A DNA stretch of 64,000 nt, taken from Aristolochia californica (taxonomy: Eukaryota; Streptophyta; Magnoliopsida; Piperales; Aristolochiaceae). A model generated the notes under the pieces. The model was not told where the DNA came from, did no database searches, and saw only the letters and a list, made by a program, of their open reading frames with translations. Location of the stretch: positions 22,081,013 through 22,145,012 of the forward strand of contig JARWKL010000007.1 of assembly GCA_029961685.1 (NCBI GenBank), written 5' to 3'. How positions within the stretch are numbered: the stretch's first letter is position 1; the number at the start of each line of letters is the position of its first letter. Positions 37,223-49,721 of the stretch are shown here, in pieces. The position numbers were made by a program, and so were the translations under genes.

Positions 37223-39243
37223 TTGTGGTGTGTGAATAGATATTTTTTATTTACATTAGTTATTAGTTTAAATTTTTTCCACACATCAACTATAAAACTT
37301 TTTATTTTTTTGTGATCTTTTTTGCCTTTTCTGTTGACGCGATGAAGGGGGAGCGAAAACTCATAGTTCTGATTTAAGAAAAAAGTGTACATCTAAAATG
37401 GAAATGCACAATGGACAAATGTAGAGAGAGATATTTCCAAAGAGTGTCAGTATGTTTTAGGGATCGTATGCACTCTTTCATTTTTATACGTAAGGTTTTT
37501 GCAATCGTTGGGAAACGGGGGAGGTAGGCGATTTTTAACTGAGTGTGAACTTCAAATCCATAAGTCATTTCTTACAAAAATATAGCCCGTTATGCATGAC
37601 AAATCACTTTACAATCATCTGTGATTGTTAGCTCAACTTTTTGAATATGGGCAAAATAATGGCTTGTTTGACTCGGGCAAATATCCCACCGCACGTTCAC
37701 TTGAGAATTTAATGAGCGTTTCTTATTCTCTTTAAAACTTCGGATCCATAGGTCATTTGAATCTTTAACATGTTTCTGGCATGCATATCCATTTTTAAAA
37801 CATGTGTAGAAAAAATCTCTTTCATGTAAAATTCCATGATATTAGTTTTGGACTAGTGGAATTTCCCAAACTTGGATAAAAAAACTTTTGTGTTCATTTG
37901 TGGTGTGTGAATAAATTTTCTTCCGTTACTTTTTTTATTGTTTTAAAATTTTTTCGTACATCAACTATGAAATTTTCATTTTGCTATGATCTATTTGCCT
38001 TTTTTGTTTACGGGATGAAGGGAGAGCCAAAAACATGAAGTTTTGATTTAAGAAAAATGTGTACATCTAAAATGGAAATGCATAATGCACATATGTAGAG
38101 AGAGATAATTCCAAAGAGTGTCTGTAATTTTTAGGGATTGTAAGCACCGTTTCGTTTTTATATGTCAGGTTTGCAATCCTTGGGAAAAATGGGTTGCGGA
38201 GGATTTTTAACTGAGTGTTGAATTGCAATCCATAAGTCATTACATACAAAAATATAGCCCGTTACGCATGATAAATCACATTACAATCATCTATGATTAA
38301 TTATGTCAGCTTTTTGCAAATGGGCAAAATAATGGCATGTTTGACTCGGGTAAATATCCCACGCCAAGTTCACTTGAGAATTTAATGAGCGTTTGTTATT
38401 CTCTTTAAAAGCTTTGCATCCATAGCTCATTTGCATCTTTAACATGTTTCAAACATGCATTTCCATTTTTAAAACATGTGTGGATGAAATCTCTTTCTTG
38501 CAAAATTCCAAGCTATTATGGTTAAACTAGTGGAATTTCCTAAAATAGGATAACCAAACTTTTGTGTTCATTTGTGTTGGGTGAATAAATTTTTTTATTT
38601 ATATTTGTTATTTTTTAAAATTTTTTCCATACATCAACTATAAAATTTTCATTTTGGTGTAAGCCTGTGCCTTGTTTGTTTTCGGGTTGAAGGGAGAACG
38701 AAAAGTCAAAGTTTTGATTTAAGAAAAAAGTGTTCATCTAAAATGGAAAAGCACAATGTACAATTGTAGGGAGAGATAATTCCAAAGAGTGTCTGTAATT
38801 TTTAGGGATTGTAAGGTCTTTTTAGTTTTTATATCTCATGTTTTGCAATCGTCGGGAAAAATTGGTGGCAGACGATTTTTAACTGAGTGTTGAATTACAA
38901 TCCATAAGTCATTCCATAAAAAAATATAGCCCGTTACGCATGATAAATCACTTTAAAATGATCTATCATTGTTAGATCAAATTTTTGAAAATGGGCAAAA
39001 TAATGACTTGTTAGACTCGGGTAAATATCCCACTGCACGTTCACTTCAGAATTTAATGAGCGTTTTTTATTCTCTTTGAATGCTTTGGATCCATAGGTCA
39101 ATTGAATCTTTAACATGTTTCAAGCATGCATATCCATTTTTAAAACATGTGTAGAAAAAATCTCCTTCTTGTAAAATTTAAAGCTTAATAGGGTTGGACT
39201 AATGGAATTTCCAAAACATGGATAACAAAACTTTTGTGTTCAT
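37223..39243 (+). repeat. HOR 17: A 37223-37897, B 37898-38571, C 38572-39243
   Basis: Regular trimer. Its C is transitional: the B-to-C linker is the common GCAAATGGGCAAAATAATGG form but keeps TATTATGGTTAAAC just before C. The C body has GGTGTAAGCCTGTGCC near 38656-38671. The A GC block reads TCGTTGGGAAACGGGGG near 37506-37522. No gene was found. Confidence 0.94.
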
Positions 39244-41268
39244 TTGTGGTGTGTGAATAGATATTTTTTATTTACATTAGTTATTATTTTAAATATTTTC
39301 CACACATCAACTATGAAATTTTTATTTTGTTGTGATCTTTTTTGCCCTTTTTGTTTACAGGATTAAGGGGGAGCGAAAACTCAAAGTTCTGATTTAAGAA
39401 AAAAGTGCACATCTAAAATGGAAATGCACAATGCACAAATGTAGAGAGAGATATTTCCAAAGAGTGTCTGTATGTTTTAGGGATCGTATACACTCTTTCG
39501 TTTTTATATCTAAGGTTTTGCAATCGTCGGGAAACGGGGGGGGTTGCGGGAGATTTTTAACTGAGTGTTGACTTCAAATCCATAAGTCATTTCTTAAAAA
39601 AATATAGCCCGTTACGCATGACAAATCACTTTACAATCATCTATGATTGTTAGCTCAACTTTTTTAATATGGTCAAAATAATGGCTTGTTTGACTCGGGA
39701 AAATATCCCACCTCACGTTCACTTGAGAATTTAATGAGCGTTTGTTATTCTCTTTAAAAGCTTTGGATCCATACGTCATTTGAATCTTTAACATGTCTCT
39801 GGCATGCATATCCATTTTTAAAACATGTGTAGAAAAAATCTCCTTCATGTAAAATTCAAAGATAAAAGTTTTGGACAAGTGGAATTTCCTAAACTTGGAT
39901 AACAAAACTTTTGTGTTCATTTGTGGTGTGTGAATAAATTTTCTTCATTTACTTTTTTTATTGTTTTAAACTTTTTTCGTACATCAACTATGAAATTTTC
40001 ATTTTGCTGTGATCTATTTGCCTTTTTTGTCTACAGGATGAAGGGAGAGAGAAAAACACGAAGTTTTGATTTAAGAAAAATGTGTACATCTAAAATGGAA
40101 ATGCACAATGCACATATGAATAGAGAGATAATTCCAAAGAGTGTCTGTAATTTTTATGGATTGCAAGCACTTTTTCATTTTTACATCTCAGGTTTTGCAG
40201 TTGTCGGGAAAAATGGTTTGCGGAGGATTTTTAACTGAGTGTAGAATTGCAATCCATAAGTCATTTCATAAAAAAATAAATCCCGTTACGTATGATAAAT
40301 CACATTACAATCATCTATGATTAATTATGTCAGCTTTTTGCAAATGGGCAAAATAATGGCATGTTTGACTCGGGAAAATATCCCACGCCAAGTTCACTTG
40401 AGAATTTAATGAGCGTTTGTTATTCTCTTTAAAAGCTTTGCGTCCATAGCTCATTTGCATCTTTAGCTTGTTTCAAAATGCATATCCATTTTTAAAACAT
40501 GTGTGGAGGAAATCTCTTTCTTCCAAAATTCCAAGCTATTAGGGTTAAACTAGTGGAATTTCCCAAAATTGGATAACAAAACTTTTGTGTTCATTTGTGT
40601 TGGGTGAATAAATTTTCTTTATTTATATTTGTTATTGTTTTAAATTTTTTCCATACATCAACTTTAAAATTTTCATTTTGTTGTAAGCTTTTTGCCTTGT
40701 TGGTTTTCGGGATGAAGGGAGAGCGAAAAGTCACAGTTTTGATTTAAGAAAAAAGTGTACATCTAAAATGGAAAAGCACAATGCACAATTGTAGGGAGAG
40801 ATAATTCCAAAGAGTGTCTGTAATCTTTAGGGATTGTAAACTCTTTTTAGTTTTTATATCTCAGGTTTTGCAATCGTCGGAAAAAATTGGTGACAGAGGA
40901 TTTTTAACTAAGTGCTGAATTGCAATCCATAAGTCATTTTATACAAAAATATAGCCCGTTACGCACGATAAATCACTTTACAATCATCTATGATTGTTAG
41001 ATCAAATTTTTGAAAATGGGAAAAATAATTACTTGTTATACTCGGGAAAATATCCCACCACACGTTCACTTGAGAATTTAATGAGCGTTTGTTATTCTCT
41101 TTAAAAGCTTTGGATCCATAGGTCATTTGAATTTTTAACATGTTTCAAGCATGCATATCCATTTTTAAAACATGTGTAGAAAAAATCTCCTTCATGTAAA
41201 ATTCCAAGCTTAATAGGGTTGGACTAATGGAATTTCCCAAACTTGGATAACAAAACTTTTGTGTTCAT
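39244..41268 (+). repeat. HOR 18: A 39244-39920, B 39921-40594, C 40595-41268
   Basis: Regular trimer that closes the third ordered run. The A monomer (677 bp) has an unusual GC block near 39535-39555, GGGGGGGGTTGCGGGAGA, which mixes the A form (ACGGGGGAGGCGGGCGA) and the B form (ATGGGTTGCGGAGGA). No gene was found. Confidence 0.94.
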
Positions 41269-41944
41269 TTGTGGTGTGTGAATAGATATTTTTCATTTAC
41301 ATTAGTTATTATTTTAAATATTTTCCACACATCAACAATAAAATTTTTATTTTGTTGTGATCTTTTTTGCCTTTTTTGTTTACGAGATGAAGGGGGAGCG
41401 AAAACTCAAAGTTCTGATTTAAGAAAAAAGTGTACATCAAAAATTGAAATGCATAATGCACAAAATGTAGAGAGAGATATTTCCAAAGAGTGTCTGTCAG
41501 TTTTAAGGATCGTATGCACACTTTCGTTTTTATATCAAAGGTTTTGCAATCTTTGGGAAACGGGGGAGGCGGGCGATTTTTAAGTGAGTGTTGACTTCAA
41601 ACCCATAAGTCCTTTCTTACAAAAATATAGCCCGTTACGCATGACAAATCACTTTATAATCATCTATGATTGTTAGATCAAATTTTTGAAAATCGGCAAA
41701 ATAATGACTTGTTAGACTCGGGTAAATATCCCACGGCATGTTCACTTCAGAATTTAAGTAGCGTTTGTTATTCTCTTTAAAAGCTTTGGATCCATAGGTC
41801 ATTTGAATCTTTAACATGTTTCAAGCATGCATATCCATTTTTAAAACATGTGTAGCAAAAATCTCCTTCATGTACGATTCCAAGCTTAATAGGGTTGGAC
41901 TAATGGAATTTCCCAAACGTGGATAACAAAACTTTTGTGTTCAT
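41269..41944 (+). repeat. A monomer with C-to-A linker (A-A junction)
   Basis: The body is A (GACTTCAAACCC, CTTTCTTACAAAA, ATGACAAATCAC), but the linker after the near-palindrome is C-to-A (GTTAGATCAAATTTTTG, AATAGGGTTGGACTAATGG), so another A follows. The switch lies at about 41650-41675, within the near-palindrome segment. This is the first break of order in the eroded right part of the array. Confidence 0.93.
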
Positions 41945-43855
41945 TTGTGGTGTGTGAATAGATATTTTTTATTTACATTAGTTATTATTTTAAATATTTT
42001 CCACACATCATCTACAAAATTTTTCTTTTATTGTGATATTTTTTGCCTTTTTGTTCACGGGATGAAGGGGGAACGAAAACTCAAAGTTCTGATTTAACAA
42101 AAAAGTGTACGTCTAAAATGGAAATGCACAATGCACAAATGTAGAGAGAGATATTTCCAAAGAGTGTCTGTATGTTTTAGGGATCGTATGCACTTTTTCG
42201 TTTTTATATCTAAGGTTTTGCAATCGTCATGAAACGGGGGAGGCGGGCGATTTTTAACTGAGTGTTGACTTCAAATCCATAAGTCATCTCCGACAAAAAT
42301 ATAGCCCGTTACTCATGACAAATCACTTTACAATCATCTAAGATTGTTAGCTCAATTTTTGAATATTGGCAAAATAATGGTTTGTTTGACTCGGGCAAAT
42401 ATCCCACCGCACGTTCACTTGAGAATTTAATGAGCATTTGTAATTCTCTTTAAACGCTTTGGATCCATAGGTCATTTGAAACTTTAACATGTTTCTGGCA
42501 TGCATATCCCTTTTTAAAACATGTGTAGAAAAAATCTCCTTCATGTAAAATTCCAAGATATTAGTTTTGGACTAGTGGAATTTCCAAAACTAGGATAACA
42601 GAACTTTTGTGATCATTTGTGGTGTGTAAATAAATTTTCTTCATTTACTTTTTTTATTGTTTCAAACTTTTTTCGTACATCAACTATGAAATTTTCATTT
42701 TGCTGTGATCTATTTGCCTTTTTTGTTTACAGGATGAAGGGAGAGCGAAAAACATGAGGTTTTGATTTAAGAAAAATGTGTACATCTAAAACGGAAATGC
42801 ACAATGCACATATGTAGAGAGAGATAATTCCAAAGAGTGTCTGTAATTTTTAGGGATTGTAAGCACCTTTTCGTTTTTATATCTCAGGTTTTGCAATCCT
42901 CGGGAAAAATGGGTTGCGGAGGATTTTTAACTGAGTGTTGAATTACAATCCATAAGCCATTTCATACATAAATATAGCCCGTTACGCATGATAAATCCAT
43001 TACAATCATCTATGTTTAATTATGTCAGCGTTTTGCAAAAGGCTAAATAATGGCATGTTTGACTCGAGTAAATATCCCACCGCGAGTTCACTTGAGAATT
43101 TAATGAGCGTTTGTTATTCTCCTTAAAATCTTTGCATCCATAGCTCATTTGCATCTTTAACATGTTTCAAACATGCATATCCATTTTTAAAACATGTGTG
43201 GACGAAATCTCTTTCTTGCAAAATTTCAAGCTATTAGGGTTAAACTAGTGGAATTTCCCAAAATTGGATAACAAAACTTTAGTGTTCATTTGTGTTGGGT
43301 GAATAAATTTTATATATTTATTTTTTTATTGTTTTAAATTTTTTCCATACATCAACTATAAAATTTTCATTTTGTTGTAAGCTTTTTGCCTTGTTTGTTT
43401 TCGGGATGAAGGGAGAGCGAAAAGTCAAAGTTTTGATTTAAGAAAAGAGTGTACATCTAAAATGGAAAAGCACAATGCACAATTGTAGGGAGATATAATT
43501 CCAAATAGTGTCTGTAGTTTTTAGGGACTGTAAGCTCTTTTTAGTTTCTATATCTCAAGTTTTGCAATTGTCGGGAAAAATTGGTGGCAGAGGATTTTTA
43601 ACCGAGTGTTGAATTGCAATCCATAAGTCATTTCATACAAAAATATAGCCCGTTACGCATGATAAATCACTTTACAATCATCTATGTTTGTTAGATCAAA
43701 TTTTTGAAATTGGGCAAAATAATGACTTGTTAGACTCGGGTAAATATCCCACCGCACGTTCATTTGAAAATTTAATGAGCGTTTGTTATTCTCTTTAAAA
43801 GCTTTGGATCCATAGGTCATTTGAATCTTTTACATGTTTCAAGCATGCATATCCT
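41945..43855 (+). repeat. HOR 19, truncated: A 41945-42616, B 42617-43289, C 43290-43855
   Basis: A-B-C order, but the C monomer is cut short. Its C-to-A linker runs normally to GCATGCATATCC at 43855 and then jumps to body sequence. The C body has AAGAAAAGAGTGTAC, the variant typical of C monomers from here to the right end. No gene was found. Confidence 0.93.
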
Positions 43856-44339
43856 CAATTGTAGAGAGAGATAATTCCAAAGAGTGTCTCTAATTTTTAG
43901 GGATTGTAAGCACCTTTTTCGTTTTTAAATATCAGGTTTTGCAATCGTCTGGAAAAATGGGTTGCGGAGGATTTTTAATTGAGTTTTGAATTGCAATCCA
44001 TAAGTCATTTCATACAAAAATATAGCCCGTTACGCATGATAAATCACATTACAATCATCTATGATTGTTAGATCAAATTTTTGAAAATGGGCAAAATAAT
44101 GACTTGTTAGACTCGGGTAAATAACCCACCTCACGTTCACTTGAGAATTTAATGAGCGTTGGTTATTCTCCATAAAAGATGTGGATCCATAGGTCATTTG
44201 AATCTTTAACATGTTTCAAGCATGTATATCCATTTTTAAAACACGTGTAGAAAAAATCTCCTTCATGTAAAATTCCAAGCTTAATAGGGTTGAACTAATG
44301 GCATTTCTCAAACTTGGATAGCAAAACTTTTGTGTTCAT
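43856..44339 (+). repeat. Partial monomer remnant, B-like body with C-to-A linker
   Basis: Starts abruptly at TCAATTGTAGAGAGAG, about 190 bp into a monomer body, directly after a linker broken at offset about 566. The body is B-like (GTAAGCACCTTTTTCG, GGGTTGCGGAGG, CACATTACAATC) and switches to C-to-A at the near-palindrome (about 44048-44065). Relative to two full monomers about 298 bp are missing. This is the only non-modular junction of its size in the window. Confidence 0.92.
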
Positions 44340-47036
44340 TTGTGGTGTGTGAATAGATATTTTTTATTTACATTAGTTATTATTTTTAATATTTTACACA
44401 CATCAACTATAAAATTTTTATTCTGTTGTGATCTTTTTTGCCTTTTTGGTTTACGGGATGAAGGGGGAGCGAAAACTCAAAGTTTTGATTTAAGAGAAAA
44501 GTATACATCTAAAATTGAAATGCACAATGCACAAATGTAGAGAGATATTTTTCTAAAGACTGTCTATTTTTTTTAAGGATCTAATGCACTTTTTCATTTT
44601 TATATCTAAGGTTTTGCAATCGTCGGGAAACGGGGGAGGCGGGCGATTTTTAACTGAGTGTTGACTTCAAATCCATAAGTCATTTCTTACCAAAATATAG
44701 CCCATCATGCATGACAAATCACTTTACAATCATCTATGATTGTTAGCTCAACTTTTTGAATATGGGCAAAATATTGGCTTGTTTGACTCGGGCAAATATC
44801 CCACCGCCCATTCACTTGAGAATTTAATGAGTGTTTGTTATTCTCTGTAAAAGCTTTGGATCCATTGGTCATTTGAACCTTTACATTGTTTCTAGCATGC
44901 ATATCCATTTTTACAACATGTGTAGAAAAAATCTCCTTTATGTAAAATTCCAAGATATTAGTTTTGGACTAGTGGAATTTCCCAAACTTGTATAATAAAA
45001 ATTGTGTGTTCCTTTGTGTTGTGTGAATAAATTTTCTTCATTTACGTTTTTTTGTTGTTTTAAACTTTTTCCATACATCAACTATGAAATTTTCATTTTG
45101 ATGTGATCTATTTTCCTTTTTTGTTTACGAGATGAAAGGAGAGCGAAAAACTCGAAGTTTTTATTTAAGAAAAATGTGTACATCTAAAATGGAAATGTAC
45201 AATGCACATATGTAGAGAGAGATAATTCCAAAGAGTTTCTATAATTTTTAGGGATTGTAAGCACCTTTTCGTTTTTATATCTCAGGTTTTGCAATCGTCG
45301 GGAAAAATGGGTTGCGGAGGATTTTTAACTAAGTGTTGAATTGCAATGCATAAGTCATTTCATACAAAAATATAGCCCGTTACGCTTGAAATATCAAATT
45401 ACAATCATCTATGATTAATTATGTCAACTTTTTGCAAATGGGCAAAATAATGGCATGTTTGACTCGGGTAAATATCCCACCGCTAGTTAACTTGAGAATT
45501 TAATGAGCGTTTGTTATTCTCTTTAATATCTTTGCATCCATAGCTCATTTGCATCTTTAACATGTTTCAAACATGCATATCCATTTTTAAAACATGTGTG
45601 GATGAAATCTCTTTCTTGCAAAATTCCAAGCTATTACGGTTAAACTAGTGGAATTTCCAAAAATTGGATAACAAAAATTTTGTGTTCATTTGTGTTGGGC
45701 GAATAAATTTTCTTTATTTATATTTTTTATTGTTTTAAATTTTTTCCATACATCAACTATAAAATTTTTATTTTTTTGTAAGCTTTTTGCCTTGTTTGTT
45801 TTCAGGATGAAGGGAGAGCGAAAAGTCAACGTTTTGATTTAAGAAAAAAGTGTGCATCTAAAATGGAAAAGCACAATGCACAATAGTAGGGAGAGATAAA
45901 TCCAAAGTGTGCCTATAATTTTTAGGAATTGTAAGCTCTTTTTAGTTTTTAAATCTCAGGTTTTGCATTCATCGGGAAAAATTGGTAGCAGAGGATTTTT
46001 AACTGAGTGTTGAATTGCAATCCATAAGTCATTTCATACAAAAATATAGCCCTTTACGCATGATAAATCACATTACAATCGTCTATAATTAATTATGTCA
46101 GCTTTTTGCAAATGGGCAAAATAATGGCATGTTTGTCTCGGGTAAATATCCCACCGCAAGTTCACTTGAGAATTTTGATGAGTGTTTGTTATTCTCTTTA
46201 AAAGATTTGCATCCATAGCTCATTTGCATCTCTAACATGTTTCATACATGCATATCCATTTTTAAAACATGTGTGGATGAAATATCTTTCTTGCAAAATT
46301 CCAAGCTATTAGGGTTAAACTAGTGGAATTTCCAAAAATTGGATAACAAAAATTTTGTGTTCATTTGTGTTGGGTGAATAAATTTTATTTATTTATATTT
46401 TTTATTGTTTTAAATTGTTTCCATACATCAACTATAAAATTTTCATTTTGTTGTATGCATTTCGCCTTTTTGCTTTCGAGATGATGGGAGAGCGAAAAGT
46501 CAAAGTTTTGATTTAAGAAAAGAGTGTACATCTAAAATGGAAAAACACAATGCAGAATTGTAGGGAGAGATAATTCCAAAGAGTGTCTATAATTTTTAGG
46601 GATTGTAAGCTCTTTTTAGTTTTTATATCTCAGGTTTTGCAATCGTCGGGAAAAATTGGTGGTAGAGGATTTTTAACTGACTGTCGAATTGCAATCCATA
46701 AGACATTTCATACAAAAATATGGCCCGTTACGCATGATAAATCACTTTACAATCATCTATGATTGTTAGATCAAATTTTTGAAATTGGGAAAAATAATGA
46801 CTTGTTAGACTCAGGTAAATATCCCACCGCACGTTCACTTGAGAATTAATGAGCGTTTGTTATTCTCTTTAAAAGCTTTGGATCCATAGGTCATTTGAAT
46901 CTTTAACTTGTTTCAAGCATGCGTATCCATTTTTAAAACATGTGTAAAAAAAATCTCCTTCATGTAAAATTCCAAGCTTAATAGGGTTGGACTAGTGGAA
47001 TTTCCCAAACAAGGATAACAAAAGTTTTGTGTTCAT
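44340..47036 (+). repeat. Four-monomer unit: A 44340, B 45014, C 45690, C' 46365
   Basis: A, B and C are followed by a second C (C'), because the C at 45690 ends with a B-to-C linker (CACATTACAATCG, AATTAATTATGTCAGC near 46068-46101). C' carries private changes: GAATTTTGATGAG before it, GAAATATCTTTCTTGC, TTGTTTCCATAC, TTTCGAGATGATGGG, and AAGACATTTCATAC after it. The next four-monomer unit has the same variants. Unit length is about 2697 bp. Confidence 0.92.
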
Positions 47037-49721
47037 TTGTGGTGTGTGAATAGATATTTTTTATTTACATTAGTTATTATTTTAAATATTTTTCACACAT
47101 CAACTATAAAAAAAAAAATTTCTTGTGATCTTTTTTGCCTTTTTTGTTTACGGGATGAAGGGGGAGCGAAAACTCAAAGTTCTGATTTAAGAAAAAAGTG
47201 TATAACTAAAATGGAAATGCACAATGCACAAATGTAGAGAGAGATATTTTCAAAGAGTGTTTGTATGTTTTAGCGATTGTATGCACTTTTTTTTTTTGTA
47301 TCTAAGGTTTTGCAATCGTCGGGAAACGGGGGAGGAGGGCGATTTTTAATTGAGTGTTGACTTCAAATCCATAAGTCATTTCTTACAAAAATATAGCCCG
47401 TTACGTATGACAAATCACTTTACAAACATCTATGATTGTTAGCTCAACTTTTTGAATATGGGCAAAATAATGGCTTGTTTGACTCGGGCAAATATCCCAC
47501 CACACGTTCACTTGAGAATTTAATGAGCGTTTGTTATTCTCTTTAAAAGCTTTGGATCCATAGGTCATTTGAATCTTTAACATGTTTCTGGCATGCATAT
47601 CCATTTTTAAAACATGTGTAGAAAAAATCTCTGTCATGTAAAATTCCAAGATATTAGTTTTGGACTAGTGGAATTTCCCAAACTTGGATAACAAAACTTT
47701 TGTGTTCATTTGTGGTGTGCGAATAAATTTTCTTCATTGACTTCTTTTATTGCTTTAAACTTTTTCCGTACATCAACTATGAAATTTTCATTTTGCTGTG
47801 ATCTATTTGCCTTTTTTGTTTACGGGATGAAGGGAGAGCGAAAAACTCGAAGTTTTGATTTAAGGGTTTAGGGTACATCTAAAACGGAAATGCACAATGC
47901 ACATATGTAGAGAGTGATAAATCTAAAGAGTGTCTGTAATTTTTAGGTATTGTAAGCACCTTTTCGTTTTTATATCTCAGGTTTTGCAAAGTCGGGAAAA
48001 ATGGGTTGCAGAGCATTTTTAACTGAGTGTTGAATTGCAATCCATAAGTCATTTGATAAACAAATATAGCCCGTTACGCATGATAAATCACATTAAAATC
48101 ATCTATGATTAATTATGTCAGTTTTTTGCAAATGGGCAAAATAATGGCATGTTTGACTCGGGTAAATATCCCACCGCAAGTTCACTTGTGAATTTAATGA
48201 GCGTTTGTTATTATCTTGAAAACCTTTGGATCCATAGGTCATTTGCATCTTTAACATGTTTCAAACATGCATATCCATTTTTAAAACATGTGTGGATGAA
48301 ATCTCTTTCTTGCAAAATTCCAAGCTATCAGGGTTAAACTAGTGGAATTTCCCAAAATTGGATAACAAAACTATTGTGTTCATTTGTGTTGGGTGAATAA
48401 ATTTTCTTTATTTATATTTTTTATTTTTTAAAAATTTTTCCATACTTCAACTATAAAATTTTCATTTTGTTGTAAGCTTTTTGCCTTTTTTTTTTTGGAT
48501 GAAGGAAGAGCGAAAAGTCAAACTTTTGATTTAAGAAAAAAGTGTACATCTAAAATGGAAAAGCACAATGCACAATTGTAGGGAGAGATAATTCCAAAGA
48601 GTGTCTGTAATTTTTAGGGATTGTAAGCTCTTTTTAGTTTTTATATCTCAGGTTTTGCAATTAAATATGTGGTAGAGGATTTTTTTCTGAGTGTTGAATT
48701 GCAATCCATAAGTCATTTCATACAAAAATATAGCCCGTTACGCATGATAAATCAGATTACAATCATCTATGATTAATTATGTCAGCTTTTTGCAAACGGG
48801 CAAAATAATGGCATGTTTGACTCGGGTAAATATCCCACCGCAAGTTCACTTGAGAATTTTGATGAGCGTTTGTTATTTTCTTCAAAAGCTTTGCATCCAT
48901 AGCTCATTTGCATCTTTAACATGTTTCAAACATGCATATCCATTTTTAAAACATGCATGGATGAAATATCTTTCTTGCAAAATTCCAAGCTATAAGGGTT
49001 AAACTAGTGGAATTTCAAAAAATTGGATAACAAAAATTTTCTGTTCATTTGTGTTGGGTGAATAAATTTTCTTTATTTATATTTGTTATTGTTTTAAATT
49101 GTTTCCATACATCAACTATAAAATTATCATTTTGTTCTAAGCTTTTTGCCTTGTTTGTTTTCGAGATGAAGGGAGAGCGAAAAGTCAAAGTTTTTAATTA
49201 AGAAAAGAGTGTACATCTAAAATCGAAAAGCACAACGCACAATTATAGGGAGAGATAATTCCAAAAACGGTCTGTAATTTTTAGGGATTGTAAGCTCTTT
49301 GTAGTTTTTATATATTAGGTTTTGCATTCATCGGGAATAATTGGTGGTAGAGGATTTTCAACTGACTATTGAATTGCAATCCATAAGACATTTCATACAA
49401 AAATATAATCCGTTACGCATGATAAATCACTTTACAATCATCTATGATTGTTAGATCACATTTTTGAAAATGGGAAAAATAATGAGTTGTTTGACTCGGG
49501 CAAATATCCCACCGCACGTTCACATGAGAATTTAATGAGCGTTTGTTATTCTCTTTAAAATCTTTGGATCCACAGGTCATTTGAATCTTTAACATGTTTC
49601 AAACATGCATATCCATTTTTAAAACATGTGTGGAAAAAATCTCCTGTTTGCAAAATTGCAAGATATTAGTTTTGGACTAGTGGAATTTCCCAAACCTGGA
49701 TAACAAAACTTTTGTGTTCAT
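47037..49721 (+). repeat. Four-monomer unit: A 47037, B 47710, C 48384, C' 49049
   Basis: The same A-B-C-C' order as 44340-47036, and the C' shares its private variants at an offset of about 2684 bp. Further oddities: the A has long A and T runs (about 47108-47118 and 47286-47297), the B has a telomere-like 9-base block at 47865-47873, and the C lost its GC-rich block near 48659-48671 (GCAATTAAATATGTGG). Confidence 0.92.
47865..47873 (+). other. Telomere-like block GGTTTAGGG replacing satellite bases
   Basis: In the B monomer at 47710, the usual TTTAAGAAAAATGTGTACATC reads TTTAAGGGTTTAGGGTACATC (split here: TTTAAGGGTTTAGGG then TACATC). Nine consecutive positions are replaced with no change of length, giving AGGGTTTAGGG, which is 1.6 units of the plant-type telomere repeat. 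No other monomer shows it. It may be a chance cluster, a repair scar or an error in the assembly. Confidence 0.6.

Noticed and set aside
39921..40238. 105-codon ORF as a possible real gene
   Set aside because: It is the ordinary B-monomer frame extended because one stop codon was lost (CATATGAATAG instead of CATATGTAGAG). Neighbouring B copies end about 39 codons earlier.
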